Translations under genes and position numbers: made by a program
Assembly (NCBI GenBank): GCA_035235625.1
Contig: CP141148.1
Span: 35,899,057-35,963,056, forward strand
DNA length: 64,000 nucleotides
Source: Saururus chinensis
Lineage: Eukaryota; Streptophyta; Magnoliopsida; Piperales; Saururaceae
Reading direction: 5' to 3'
In this document: positions 37,307 through 51,200 of the stretch, piece by piece
How positions within the stretch are numbered: position 1 is the first letter of the stretch
How the letters are laid out: every line of letters begins with the position of its first letter
Notes under the pieces: generated by a model
Databases searched by the model: none
Told to the model about the DNA's origin: nothing
The model's input: only the letters and a program-made list of their open reading frames with translations

Positions 37307-38607
37307 TAAAAAGTAATATAAAAAACTATATTTACCTGTCAAGGATTGGTGGTGTATAAACTAAAAATTCCTACAAAGAGAACATAAATAAATACTCCGA
37401 TTAAATTTATAACCACAAATACTATGTTCAACTTCACTAATGTGCATCCATATATGATCCAAATTATACCATTAAAGAGAGTCGCAATGTACGTCTTAGC
37501 TCTAAATTTTTTAGTTTACCTTCTCTTCCATATGTACTAGAAAGTTGGTCTAAAAATAACAAAAAAAATTGTAAGTAAGAAATTATTTTAAATTTTTTGA
37601 ACAATTAATAATAAAATATTGTTATTTACACCCTAGTAAATTTTATTGTCTAAAAGATGAACTCACTTAATTTTCTTTGAAATGATTTTGTCCTTCGAAA
37701 AGACGAAATCAACTTTGTTAAATTGTTTTTTAAAAAAGAAGTCACGCAGGCGTCATCGCTTAGCTCGCGCCTACGGGTCAAAAACGAACACCACTTTGGG
37801 AAATATTTCTCAAAGCGGGATAGTTTGGTAATTATTTTTTTAACTATTATTTAAATAACTTTCCCTATTTATATCAAAACAAATAATTATATAAAATGTA
37901 TTATAAAAAACTATATTTTCCAGTCTAGAATCGGTAGTGTAGAAACTAAAAATTCTTACAAAGAGAACCTTAATAAATACTCCGATTAAATTTATAACCA
38001 CAAATACTGTGTTCCACTTTACTAATGGGGATCTATATAAGATCCACATTGTACAGTTGAAGAGATTCGTCATGTACGTCTTAGCTCTAAATTTTTTAGT
38101 TTGCCTTATCTCCAATATGTACCAGAAAGTTGGTCTAGTACTAACAAAAAGAGTCCCGTTTATATGAGCCCGGGTACATGCCGGCGCGCATGAGCCCGGG
38201 CTCATATTAATTTTTTCAACAATTAATAATAAAATGTAGTTATTTACACCTTAATAAACTCCATTTTATGTAGGACAAAATTATTTAATTTTCTTTTAAA
38301 AAATTTGGCATTTGGAAGGCCGAAATCAACTTAAACTGAATTAGTTATTTTTTAAAAAAAAACCACACAAGTGCCAATGCTGAATAGGTGCCTACGTGGC
38401 AAAAACCAACACTACTTTGGTTTATATAATAAGTAATATAAAAATCTATAGTCACCCATCTAGAATCTATGGTGTAGAAATTAAAAATTGCTACAGATAG
38501 AACCTTAATAAATACTCCAATAGAGTTTGTAACCACTAATATTGTGTTCAACTTCACTAATGGGGATCCATATATGATCCACATTATATAGTTGAAGAGA
38601 GTCGCCA
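37307..38607 (-). repeat. SWEET exon-3 tandem array, block 3 (about 2.5 units)
   Basis: Exon 5' ends lie near 37554 and 38134. A third exon is cut at 38607 by the LTR insertion and continues at 45957. A 55-bp GC-rich scrap with GAGCCCGGG twice (38152-38206) has replaced intron 2 sequence behind the second unit. Confidence 0.85.
37921..38134 (-). pseudogene. Open SWEET exon-3 copy
   Basis: A 214-bp copy with a full open frame: PTFWYILEIRQTKKF, then LFNCTMWILYRSPLV, then INLIGVFIKVLF. The acceptor reads ACTAG, but the donor reads GAAAAT in place of GTAAAT, so splicing out of it should fail. Confidence 0.7.
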
Positions 38608-41192
38608 TGTAAGATCTCTAATCTTAAACCGGTTTTCATTCACTTTAATTATCGGTTATCGTGAGCTTAACACGTTTTAGAATTTATTCGGTGGTTTTCA
38701 AGATAGATGGTGTTTCTCATTGTTTTAATCAAAATCAACTTTTTAATTAGTGGTTTTAAGTGATGTTGAATCAAATGTGAATTTTTGGGATTTTTCTGAA
38801 TTTTTATTATTTTTTCAAAAATTAGGGTTTGGCGGGACCCTGTGGGCCCCACCGTCAAAATTTGGGTTTTTGGACCAAATGAACCCAGACATCAACACAA
38901 GACTTTACAAAAATTTTCATAATTTTTCCAGGTTTTATTAGTGCTCAAATAACTAAATTACCCATTTTTAGCCTATTTTTCTATTAATACTCTACAATTT
39001 ACCCATACACACCCCAAGAGTTTACTATAAAAGGCCAAACCTGAGCCATTCCTATTTTGGGAATAGGCTGAGAAGGAGAGGTTAGTCCTAATCCCCAATT
39101 AGGCTCGAATTAGAAGGTGTTTAAGGTAAGTTAATTCTAATTAAGCACCAAATCCTAGCTTTTCTCTCAATCTCTTCTAGATCTACCATTTCCCCTTTGT
39201 TTTGATTCATTTTTTTTTAAACATCAAAACTACTGATTTGCATCTTTACTTCAAACCCTAGCTCTAAAAATCCGATTTTTATGTTCAACAAGCCCTAGAT
39301 CTAAGTTTTTAATTAGGGTTTTTTATGTTAAATAGGTTTTAATGGAGTTTAATTCAAACTCTATGTCTTTGTAAGGTTTTCATGAAGGGTGACCATCAAA
39401 TTGAAGCCTAATTAAGGGATAAGGTAATGGACTTTCGAAATTTCAGTCTTCCTATAGTAAAACTCTTGATTTTGTGGTTTGTTTTGAATGGATTTACTTG
39501 ATTTAGTGCTTTAATGGCATGATTAGTAAATGGTAATCTTTTATCCCGATTTCTTAGGGCTTTCTTTTAGAATGGTATAGATTAGTGTTATGGAAGGTTT
39601 CATGAGTTTTTGATAATGTTTGGTACCATGGATGAAGATTTGAAGGTGTTTTCATGGTGTTTCCGTTTTGAAATTCGAAATGAAGAAGATGACCAAAATT
39701 GATTTGTTGGCGTTAGAACGGCCCTGCAGGGCGTTCGAACGACAACACTACAGCTTTGGCATCTTTCCTGTTTAGCCAATCGAATGGCCCTATAGGGCGT
39801 TCGAACGGCTACACTGCAGGATTTGACCATTTTATGTATGTTGCTTATTTTGACATATCTACTCCAAAATATTATTTTTATGTTTTTGTGGTGTGTTTTG
39901 AGCTATAGTAAGCTACTAAGATGGTATACCATTGATGTCTTGAAGTTGTGGTATATATATTTAAAGTTATGTGGAATGGCTTGTGGTTGGATGTATGATG
40001 TCGGAATTGTCATCTTGAAGTTATGAATGGTTGATTCTCTATAGTTAAGTATATTTTTAGTAGAACTACAACATACTAACAGACTGATATATTACGATAT
40101 GATGTGGTTAATTGATGTGTGAATGTTAGTGAACTTCATAGCTTAAGGATGAAGTGAATGATCTTATATGTGTTTAGTTTGTGGTTGAGCTTAGATTTGA
40201 GTTATGATTTCAATGATTCTTCTCCTATGATTTTCGCTGGAATTCATGATTAGATGTTAACTCACATGTGTAGTGTGATAGTGAGTTAATTTCAAGCATG
40301 TTGATATGCATTTAGTGAAGTGTTTCTACTAGGTACACACACATGTGGGGTTTAATGATGATGTTGAAGTTTGATATTATAATTATGAATGATGCACTAG
40401 GGTTTGATGAGAGCACTTATCATGAATTAAGATTCATGTATGCCTTACCCACGTATGTACCATGTTGCATGCATCATAAAAATGAATTTCCAATTGAGGC
40501 TTTATTGATGTTTAATCGGAGTTAATCAATTGGATGTAATGGTTGAGATTGCATGCCGGATTAATCGCTCATTGAATTAATCGAAACTTGGTCGGTCCGA
40601 AAGGACATGTTTTCGATTTAAGTCTTGTGTAGAACAGCCGAGGAGAAACCATTAGACACTTGCGGTATGGGACGCATTATGTCAATGGATAGCTCTAAGG
40701 TTTGTTGCGTTAGTGCTTAGTTAAATTTGCTTCTATGGCGTCACGAATACTCATGGTATGGGACATGAGGACTAGAGTCGACATAGAGGTATTTTTACGT
40801 GCACACTCCGAGTCGGGTTGACTCTAGTTAAAAGGAATTTATGGTTTATGTTTGGTTTAAGATCATGACATCATGCATCATGGATTGGACTTCATGAACG
40901 AGGTTTTACCGTTGGTTAATCGGAATTGATCGGTTGTATGCAATGGTTGAGATTGCTTGCCGAATTAATTGCTCAGTGAATTAATCGAAACTTGGTTGGT
41001 CCGAAAGGACATGTTTTTGATTTGAGTTCCTGTGTGGAACATGTGCACTCCCTGGGTTGAGTCTAGTTAAATGGAGTTATGTAGGGATGAGTTGCGTACT
41101 TGTCTTGCGGATTGAGATTATTATGATTATTTGGACCCTGAGAATCCAGTTGGTTTGTCCAAGTACACCAGCTTACCAGGTATTGTTGCTTG

Positions 41193-41490
41193 GGACTTCG
41201 GTCTTGACAAGCAGGAGTTGCTTGAAGGCTTTGGCCTTGAAGAGCAGGAGTTGCTTGAGACTTCGGTCTTGATAAGCAGGAGTTGCTCGAAGGCTTGGCC
41301 TTGAGGAGCAGGAGTTGCTTGAGACTTTGGACTTGATAAGCAGGAGTTCCTCGAAGGCTTTGGCCTTGAGGAGCAGGAGTTGCTTAAGACTTCGGCCTTG
41401 ATAAGTAGTTGTTGCTCAAAGGCTTTGGCCTTGAGGAGCAGGAGTTGCTTGAGACTTCGGTCTTGATAAGAAGGAGTTGCTCGAAGGCTT
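41193..41490 (+). repeat. ~65-bp minisatellite inside the LTR
   Basis: Units of 64-66 bp built from GGCCTTGAGGAGCAGGAGTT and CTTGATAAGCAGGAGTT motifs repeat about 4.5 times. They are interrupted by the nested LTR and resume at 44977-45060. A shorter version occurs in the related LTR at 50470-50660. The antisense open frames are by-products of the repeat. Confidence 0.85.
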
Positions 41491-41491
41491 T

Positions 41492-44400
41492 TGTCACACC
41501 CCGGCGATGCCCGACCCGAGCCGAACCTAGTCCAAGGGCCGGTCAAGCGCACGGGGGCGACGAAGGGAAATTGAGAAACGATTTAGCGGAAGACTTAACC
41601 CTAACCACGGGCGATTTAACAGAATTACGGAGTATGCACATTCCACTTTGAGCAAGATTAAATAAGAAGGAAAGAAAGAGAGTTGCTTATCACAAAGTAA
41701 ACAACTAATCTCAAACCCACATACTTAGTCAAATATAGCCCACACTGGCTCAAAATAAGTCTTAAGCAAACATAACTGTAAAATGTGACATAAATCCAAA
41801 ACAAAGAACCCTACACAAAGGTTCTAAACATAAAGCATAAAACCAAAGGAAAATAAGTCACACAACGATCTCCACGATCACATCCAAGTCATCTTTGACC
41901 TTTCCTCAAAGAGGAGAACCTATCTGTCTACGTGTCGCACCACACAACCCCAAAACAAGACACAAGAAAGAGGGGTGAGTTTAACAAACTCAACAGTGGT
42001 TTTTAATATCACTATCAATATCGAAAATACGACAGTATAGCATTATAATCATTCATGTCAAAGATTGGCAAGGTGCATCATTTTCTGATCACACATACAG
42101 ATCACCTAAAACTGCATCATAGTGCATAATCCACATAATGCCATTCTCATCATAACACCCTGCATGAAATGTATCTCTAACATACATATTCCATCATGCA
42201 TCATATTAAAATCAACTTGCATGAATGTATCTCTAACATACATATTCCATCATGCATCATATCAAAATCAACCTGCATGAATGTATCTCTAACATACATA
42301 TTCCATCATGCATCATATCATAATCAACTTACATGGATGTATCTCTAATATACATATTCCCTCATGCATTACATCATAACCGCCTGCATGAATGTATCTC
42401 TAACATACATATTCCATCATGCATCATATCATAGCAACCTGCATGAATTTATCTCTAACATACATATTCCATCATGCATCATATCATAATCAACCTGCAT
42501 GAATGTATCTCTAACATACATGTTCCATCATGTATCATATCATAACATCCTCCATCAAGGAATAATCTCAATTTGGTGTCACACAGACGGAACATAGATA
42601 AGGCCACAAAAGCGTGTCATGGTCCAAATTCTACACAAGAATTAAAGAAAGATCGGGGTTGTCAATCCCTAAAAACTTCTCGCCTGGACGATCCTGGCCA
42701 GGGATGTCTCATTCTCACACAGAGAATCTAGAGCAAGGGTGTTCACCCAGGGACATCTCCTGCGGAGGGGAGAGCCCGAATTCCTACACAGGGAACCCAA
42801 GAACACGTGGTAGCGGGTACACACGGCATACCACACTGGATTCTCAGGGTCCAGATGACACTCATAATAACATTCTCACAATTCGCAAGACAAGTACACA
42901 ACTTGTTTCCACATAATTCCATTCAACTAGACTCAACCTGGGGAGTGCACTCGTTCCACATAGGAACTCAAATCAAAACATGTCATTTCAGACCAATCAA
43001 CTTACGATTAATCCACGACCGATCAATCCGGCACACAACTTCACCACATTGCATCCAATTGGTCAAATTCGATTCACCTCGATGAAGCCTCAATTGGAAA
43101 TCTATTTTCATGATGCATGCAGCATAGTACATACGTAGCAAGGCATACATGAATCCTAATCCATGATAAGTCATCAGCCCCTAATGCATCATTTATAATC
43201 ACAATATTAAGCTTCAAACATCATCATTTAACCCCCCACATGTGTGTGTACCTAGTAGAAGTACTTCACTCAATGCATTTCAACATACTTGAAATTAAAC
43301 TCACTACCACACTACACATGTGAATTTCCATCTAAGCATGAATTCCAGCGGAAATAATAGGAGAAGAATCATTGAAATCATAACTCAAATCAAAACTCAA
43401 CCACAAAGGCTAAACATATATAAGATCATTCATTTCATCCTTGAATCATGGCATTCACCAACATCCACACATCAACTAACCACATTCTATCATGACCAAT
43501 CAGTCCATTAATAGGTTATAGTCCTACTAAAAATATGCTTAACCATAGGGGATCAACCATTTACAATTTCAAGATGACAATTTCAACATCATGCCACAAA
43601 ACATAAGTCATTCCACAAATCTCTAACCATATATTTTAACTTTATAACCTCAATAGCATGCCTTTCCAGTAGCATAATATAGCTCAAAACACTCCACATT
43701 CATATAAAATTGGCAAGTTAAAGTGAAACCATCGAAATAAACATCATGTGATCAACATAAAATTTTTGCTGTGTAGCCGTTCGAACGCCCAGCAGGCCGT
43801 TTGATCGGCTGAACTAGAAATCTGTTGATCCGACAGTGTTGCCATTCGAACGCCCAAAAGGGTCATTCGAACGCCAACAAGGCAGAACTGGCCATCTTCT
43901 TCCTTTTGCAATTTCAAACCGAAATTCCATTGATAACACTTCAAATCAACATCTAACAACCTAAACACCATCAAAAGTCCTCCATGACTTCCAGAATGCT
44001 AAACCATATCATAACAAGATAAAACCCTATGAAATCGGGATTAAAGATTACCATTTTCTAATCATGCCATTAGCACACTAAAACAAGTAACTCCATTCAA
44101 AATAAGCCACAAAATCAAGAGTTTTACCATTGATAAACTGAATTTTCGAAAGTCCATTATCTTATCCTTTGATTAAGCTTGGATTTGATGGTCACCCTTC
44201 TTGAAAACCTTACAAGGACATAGAGTTTGGATTAAACTCCATTAAAATCGATTTACCAAAGAAAATCCTAATTATAAACTTAGATCTAAGGCTTGTTGAA
44301 CATAAAAATTGAATTTTGAGAGCTAGGGTTTGTAGTAAAGATGCAAATCAGTAGTTTTGGTATCCAAAAATAAATTGAAACAAAGGGGAAATGGTAGGTT

Positions 44401-44976
44401 TAGAAAGGATTAAGAAGAAAGCTAGGGTTTAGTGCTTAATTAGAATATGCTTACCTTAAACACCTTCTAATCCGGGCCTAATTAGAGATTAGGCCTAACC
44501 TCTCCTCCTCAGCCTATTCCCAAAATGGGAATGGCTCAGGTTTGGCATTTTATAGTAAGGGTTGGGGTGTGTATAGGTAAGTTATGGGGTGTAAATAGAA
44601 AAAGTAGGCTAAAAATGGGTATTTTACAAATTTGAGTACTAATTAAGTCTAAGAAAATTCTGAAATTTTTTATATGACCTTAAGTAGATATCTGGGTTCA
44701 TTTGACATAAAACAAAAATTTCGATGGTGGGGTCCACAGGGGTCCCGCCAAAACCCTAATTCTCGAAAAAATAGTGAAAATTCAAAAAAATCCCAAAAAT
44801 TCATATTTGATTCAAAATCACTTAAAACCACTAATCTTAAAGTTGATTTTGGTTAAAACCATCATAAACACTATTTATTTACGAAACCACCGAATAAAAT
44901 CAGAAAACACGTTAACCTCACGATAACCGATAATTAAAGAAAACCAAAAACCGGTTTAGAGATGAGGGTCCTTACA
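41492..44976 (-). mobile_element. Nested solo LTR, same family, opposite orientation
   Basis: It starts TGTCACACCCCGGCG and ends GAGGGTCCTTACA, and is flanked by GCTTT on both sides (perfect 5-bp target duplication). It is 3485 bp. It aligns in reverse with 48225-53541 and with the element it interrupts. The promoter-like TATA motif appears in reverse near 44550. It carries the ~58-bp repeat (see 42150-42545) as the others do. Confidence 0.85.
42150..42545 (-). repeat. ~58-bp minisatellite inside the nested LTR
   Basis: About seven units containing CATGAATGTATCTCTAACAT and ATTCCATCATGCATCATATC repeat in tandem. The same repeat, in the other direction, occurs in the sister LTRs at 45130-45310, 50740-50900 and 52661-52880. 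Confidence 0.85.
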
Positions 44977-45956
44977 GCTTTGGCCTTGAGGAGCAGGAGT
45001 TGCTTGAGTCTTCAGTCTTGACAAGCAGGAGTTGCTCGAAGGCATTGGCCTTGAGGAGCAATTTTATTCTCTATGTGTATGGACTTGCATGTTGGACTAG
45101 TGTGTGTGCGACACTTATATATGCATGATGAATAAGAATGATGTGATGCATGATTGGATATGTATGTTAGAGATACATTTCATGCAGGTTGATATGATGT
45201 GATGCATGGTTGGATATGTATGTTAGAGATACACTTCACGCGGGTTGATATGATGTTGAGGCATAATTTGATATGTATATTAGAGATACATTTCATGCAG
45301 GTTGATATGATGTGAATGGCACTATGTGGATTATACACTATGATACAGGTTTAGGTGATGTGTCTGTGTGATCAGAAAATGATACATCTTGTTAATCTTT
45401 GATCTGAATGATTTTATTGATATGCTATCGTATTTCCGATGATGATAGTTATATTAAAAACCATTGCTGAGGTTTGTTAAACTCACCCCTCTTTATTGTG
45501 TTTTGATTTGGGGCTGCGTGGCGCGACACGTAGATGAACAGGATCTCTTCTTTGAGGAAAGATCAGAGACGACTTGGATGTGATTGTGGAGATTCTTATG
45601 TGACTTATTTTCCTCAGTTTATGTTTAGAACCTTTGTATATGATTCTCTGTTGGATTTATGTTACTTTATACAGTTGTGTTGTTTAAGACCTATTTTAGA
45701 GCCAGTGTGGGCTATGGTTGACTAAGCATGTGGGTTTGAGACCAGTTGTTTATTTTAAGTTAAGCGACTCTCTTTCTTTTATACTTATTTACTCTTACTC
45801 AAAGTGGTGTGCGTACTTCGTAATTCTGTTAAGTCACCCGTGGTTAGGGTTAAGTCTTCCGCTAAACTGTTTCTCATTTTTTCCTCGTCGCCCCTGCGGG
45901 CTTGACCGGCCCCTGGACCGGGTTCGACTCGGGTCGGGTAGCACCTGGGCATGGCA

Positions 45957-47215
45957 CGCCATCTACGTCTCAGCTCTAAATTTTTCAGTTTGCCTTCTCT
46001 TCCATATATAAAATAAAGTTAGTATAACAATTACAAAAAAAATTTGTAAGTAAGAAATTATTTTAACTTTTTTGAATAATTAATAATATAATGTAGTTAT
46101 TTACACCCTTGTAAACTCCATTGTCTAAAAATTACTTAATTTTTTTAATATGATTTCATCCTTCGGAAAGACGTAATAAACTTTAAGTTTATTGACAAAA
46201 TTAGTTAAAAAGAGTTTTAAATAAAAGCTTTGGAGACGCCAACACTCCGTGTTAAAAACAAACACCACTTTGGGAAATATTTCCCAAAGCGGGTTAGTTT
46301 GGTGATTATTTTTTAATTATTATTTAAATAACTTTCCGTATTTATATACAATCAAATAATTATATCAAAAGTAATATAAAAAACCATATTTACCCCTCCA
46401 GAATTGGATGTGTAGAAACAAAAAATTCCTACAAAGAGAACCTTAATAAATACTCCGATTTAGTTTGTAACCATAAATACTGTGTTCAATTTCACTAATT
46501 TGGATCCATATATGGTCCACATTATATAGTTAAAGAGAGTCACCATGTACATCTCAACTCTAAATTTTTCAGTTTACCTTCTCTTCCATATGTTCTAGAA
46601 AGTTGGTCTAGAAATAGCAAAAAAAATTTGTAAGAAATTATTTTAATTTTTTTGAATAATTAATAATAAAATATTGTTATTTACACCCTAATAAACTCCA
46701 TTGTCTAAATGACAAAATCACTTAATTTTCTTTAAAATGATTTCGTCATTCGAAAAGACAAACATTCCAAAGGACAAAATTAGTTATTTTTTTTAAAAAA
46801 AAAACCACGTAGGAGCCAGCGCAGGTCAAAAACCAACACCACTTTGGGAAATATTTCCCAAAGCGGGTTAGTTTGGTTATCATTTTTTCAATTATTATTC
46901 AAACAACTTTCCATATTTATATCAAAGCAAATAGTTATATAAAAAGTAATATAAAAAACCATATTTTCCCATCTAGAATCGGTGATGTAGAAACTAAAAA
47001 TTCCTACAAAGAGAACCTCAATAAATACTCCAATTGAATTTATAATCACAAATACTGTGTTCAACTTCACTAATGGGGATCCATATAAGGTCCACATTAT
47101 AGAGTTGAAGAGAGTCGCCATGTACATCTTAGCTCTAAATTTTTAAGTTTGCCTTGTCTCCCATATGTACCAGAAAGTTGGTCTAGTAATAACAAAAAGA
47201 AATTGTAAGTAAGAG
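45957..47215 (-). repeat. SWEET exon-3 tandem array, block 4 (about 2.5 units)
   Basis: It resumes the exon cut at 38607. Further exon 5' ends lie near 46605 and 47182. Two exact copies of the 22-bp palindrome are here (46268-46289 and 46842-46863). The block ends where a scrap of the 3.5-kb LTR begins (47220). Confidence 0.9.
46969..47182 (-). pseudogene. SWEET exon-3 copy, last of the array
   Basis: A 214-bp copy with an ACTAG acceptor and a GAAAAT donor in place of GTAAAT. The 3' two thirds read openly: MYMATLFNSIMWTLYGSPLV, then INSIGVFIEVLFVGIFSFY. It is the furthest array copy from exons 4-6. Confidence 0.6.
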
Positions 47216-47219
47216 AATC

Positions 47220-47338
47220 GCCTGTTTTAGGGGCTAAGTCTTCCGCAATACGCTCATCCATTAATTTATGTTGCCCCCAAGTGTTGTCCAGCCCTTGGAC
47301 CGGGTTTGGCTCGGGTCGGGTGGTGTCGGGGTGTGACA
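47220..47338 (+). mobile_element. 3'-end scrap of the 3.5-kb LTR family at a rearrangement junction
   Basis: It ends GGTGTCGGGGTGTGACA and aligns with the last ~120 bp of the LTRs ending at 45956 and 53541. To the left is array DNA, and to the right is segmental duplication copy B. It has no left terminus and no target duplication. Confidence 0.7.
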
Positions 47339-48224
47339 GTATTTTTGTACATGCTAAATCAATAATGAAAATTTGAGATTATATATACCAGAGAGTTGAG
47401 AACAATTAAGGATCAAGTATTACCTAATTTAAAGCTTTGAGCAAGTTTGCTCTGAACACATATTAAATTTTATTTTCAACTTTTCACATAATTTTAAATG
47501 GTCAACTCATTTTATGTGATTGATTTGTTTATTAAATGTTGGTATGAAATTTTGAATTCAAAGTTAGGTTTATTTTTATATATAAATTGAGCTTAATTCG
47601 AGTTGGGTTTGGCTTGTAATAGAATAAGTTTGGGTTCATGTTATTAGTTCGAGTTGATTCGAGCTAGAAAGCTTGAACTCGTTCAAGCCTCAAGTCGAGT
47701 TTAAACCAAGTATTTCGACTTCGAGTTCGAGCTACATGAAGCAAAAACCCAATTCGACTCGTCTCATTAGCACCCCTACCCTTTATCATACTAATAGGGC
47801 TCCTAAAAAAGTACATAGATATTGTATTTGACTCTATTTACTATGTTTTAATCCTCATGTAGCATGTTAAGGGAGCTGGTCATGGAGCTAGTCAAAAAAA
47901 GTTCATTTGGACATATCTAGCCTGACCAAGGCCAAGTGACCAGCCCACATAGGGCTTTGAACGTGGTAAATAGAGGGAATTCACATTTGAGTGTAGCCGT
48001 CCCTTAATGTACTATGTTCAAAACCCTATGTAAGTTGGTCACAGGTCAGGAGAATTTTTTTGTTTTTGTTATGGTTAGATGAGCTATGTTTTTGTTGAAA
48101 GCATGCACATGCAATTTATTAGTGTGTATGGTTTCATCTTAATTATGTATATCAAGTTACTTTGTTAAATATTTATTCTTTATTTCTTGCATGTTACTAG
48201 AAAGGTAAATCCATGGTGTAAAAG

Positions 48225-51200
48225 TGTAAGATCCCTGATCCTAAACCGGTTTTTAGTTTTCTTTAATCATCGGTTATCGTGAAGTTAACGTATTTTCTGA
48301 TTTATTCGGTGGTTTTGTGAATAAATAGTGTTTATGATGGTTTTAATCAAAATCAACTTTAAGATTGGTGGTTTTAAGTGATTTTGAATCAAATGTGAAT
48401 TTTTGAGATTTTTTAGAATTTTCACTATTTTTCCAGAAATTAGGGTTTTGGCGGGACCCCTGTGGGCCCCACCGTTGAAATTTTGGTTTTTGCGCCAAAT
48501 GGACCCAAACATCAACCTAAGGTTATACAAAAATTTTCAAAATTTCCTTAAAGTTAATTAGTGCTTAAATTTGTAAAATACCCATTTTTAGCCTACTTTT
48601 CCTATTTACACCTCATAACTTACCTATACACACCCCAACCCTTACTATAAAAGGCCAAACCTGAGCCATTTCTATTTTGGGAATAGGCTGAGGAGGAGAG
48701 GTCAGGCTTAATCCCCAATTAGGCCCGGATTAGAAGGTGTTTAAGGTAAGTATACTCTAATTAAGCACTAAACCCTAGCTTTCTTCTTAATCTCTCCTAA
48801 ATCTACCATTTCCCATTTGTTTCAATATATTTTTAGACATCAAAAACTACTGATTTGTATTTTACTACAAACCCTAGCTTCAAAATTCGATTTTTATATT
48901 TAACAAGCCCTAGATCTAAGTTTTATTTAGGGATTTCTTTGGTAAATCAATTTTTAATGGAGTTTAATTCAAACTCAATGTGTTTGTAAGTTTTCAAGAA
49001 GGGTGACCCTCAAATCCAAGCTTAATCAAGTGCTAAAGTAATAAACTTTCGAAATTTCAGTTTATCCATGGTAAAACTCTTGATTTTTGGCTTATTTTGA
49101 ATGGAGTTACTTGATTTAGTCTGTTAATGGCATGATTAGAAAATGGTAATCTTTAATCCTAATTTCTTAAGGTTTTGCCTTATTATGATATGGTTTAACA
49201 TTCTGGAAGTCATGAAGGACTTTTGATGATAATTAGGGTGTTAGATGATGATTTGAAGTGTTATCAATGGTGTTTCGGTTTGAAATTGCGAAAGAAAGAA
49301 GATGGTCAGTTCTGCCTTGTTGGCGTTCGAATGGCCCTTCTGGGCGTTCAAATGGCAACACTATCGAAATGACAATTTTCCAGTTCAGCCGATCGAACGG
49401 CCTGCTGGGCATTCAAACGGCCAAACTGTGAATTTCAAATTTTCCTGTTTAGCCGATCGAACGGCCTGAAGGGCATTCGAACGGCTATACAGCAGAATTG
49501 TGTTCTAATGCATGATGTTTATTCGATGATTCCACTTTAGCTTGCCAATTTTATATGAATGTAGAGTGTTTTGAGCTATATTATGCTACTGGAAAGACAT
49601 ACTATTGAGGTTATAAAGTTAGGACATATGATTAGAGATTTGTGGAATGACTTATGGTTTGTGGCATGATGTTGGAATTGTCATCTTGAAATTGTGAATG
49701 GTTGATCCCCTCTGGTTAAACATATTTTCAGTAGGACTACAACCTATTATTGGACTGATTTGTCATGATAGAATGTGGTTAGTTGATGTGTGGTTGTGGT
49801 GAATGCCATAACTCAAGGATGAAATAAATGATCTTATATGTGTTTAGCCTTTGTGGTTGAGTTTTGATTTGAGTTATGATTTCAATGATTCTTCTCCTAT
49901 GATTTCCGCTGGAATTCATGTTTAGATGGGAATTCACATGTGTAGTGTGGTAGTGAGTTTAATATCAAGCATGTTGACATGCATTGTGTGAAATGCTTCT
50001 ACTAAGTACACACACATATGGGGTTTAATGATGATGTTGAAGCTTGATATTATGATTATGAATGATGCATTAGGGGCTGATGAGAGTACTTATCATGGTT
50101 TAGGATTCATGTATGCCTTGCCCACATATGTATCATGCTGCATGCATCATAAAAATGGATTTCTAATTGAGGCTTCATCGAGGTTAATCGAACTTGACCG
50201 ATTGGATGCAATGTGGTGAAATTGTGCCGGATTGATCGGTCGTAGATTAATCGTAAGTTGATTGGTCCGAAAGGACATGTTTTGATTTGTGTTCCTGTGT
50301 GGAACGAGTGCACTCCCCGGGTTGAGTCTAGTTAAATGAAGTTAAGTAGAGATGAGTTGTGTACTTGTCTTGCGGATTGAGATTATTTATGATTCGCTGG
50401 ACCCTGAGAATCCAGCTGGTTTGTCCGAGTGCACCGGCTTGCTAGGTGTTGTTGCTTGGGAATTTAATCTTGACAAGCAGGGTTGCCCAGGAGTTTAGAC
50501 TTGATGGGCAGGCGTTGCTCGAAGGCGTTGGCCTTGAGGAGCAGGAGTTGCTCAAAGGCGTTGGCCTTGAGGAGCAGGAGTTGCTCGAAGGCATTGGCCT
50601 TAAGGAGTATGTCTATTTGATAAGTGTTTGCTCGAGGGCTCCGGCCTTGAAGAGCAAGTTTATTCTCTATGTGTATGGACTTGCATGATGGGCTAGTGTG
50701 GGTATGTGACACTTATACATGCATGGTGAATGAGAATGATATGATGCATGACAGAATATGTATGTTAGAGATACATTCATGCAGGTTGATTATGATGTGA
50801 TGCATGATGGAATATGTATGTTACAAATACATCCATGCAAGTTGATTATGATGTGATGCATGATGGAATATGTATGTTAGAGATACATTTATGCAGGTTG
50901 TTATTGTAATGATCCTGAATTTCTAGTACGTTTTCTAATACGTTAATTTTGGAGTTGGTAGCATTATTTTAATTAGTTATAGTTGTTACATGTTTAATCT
51001 TATTAGAGTATGGTAGAGTGCGGAAAAGTGAGTGTAACGGCGTGGGAAGCGCTTGCTTCAAACATTGGGGCCGAAAGTTATGGCCTCGAGAAATGTGTCA
51101 TATGGGCTGGACCCACATTGAAGTGCGGGATAACCTACCCATGTGGAGTCTAGTTTTATAGGGCTCGTCGATACGAGCCCAACGGTATAAAGAACGTGTG

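Larger units (their letters stand above)
38608..45956 (+). mobile_element. Solo LTR of ~3.9-kb family, split by a nested relative
   Basis: It starts TGTAAGATCTC and ends GGGCATGGCA, and is flanked on both sides by CGCCA, a perfect 5-bp target duplication inside a SWEET array exon. Without the nested insertion (41492-44976) its length is about 3.86 kb. A TATA-type box (CTATAAAAGG) lies near 39025, where an LTR promoter is expected. No internal coding region is present. It is a fossil; the perfect duplication suggests a fairly recent insertion, later than the array. Confidence 0.85.

Noticed and set aside
41127-41552. 141-residue minus-strand frame with Ser-Asn-Ser-Cys repeats
   Set aside because: It is an antisense translation of the ~65-bp LTR minisatellite and runs across an LTR boundary.
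42150-42545. Regular ~58-bp repeats that could suggest a CRISPR array
   Set aside because: There are no unique spacers; the repeats are tandem minisatellite units inside a plant LTR.
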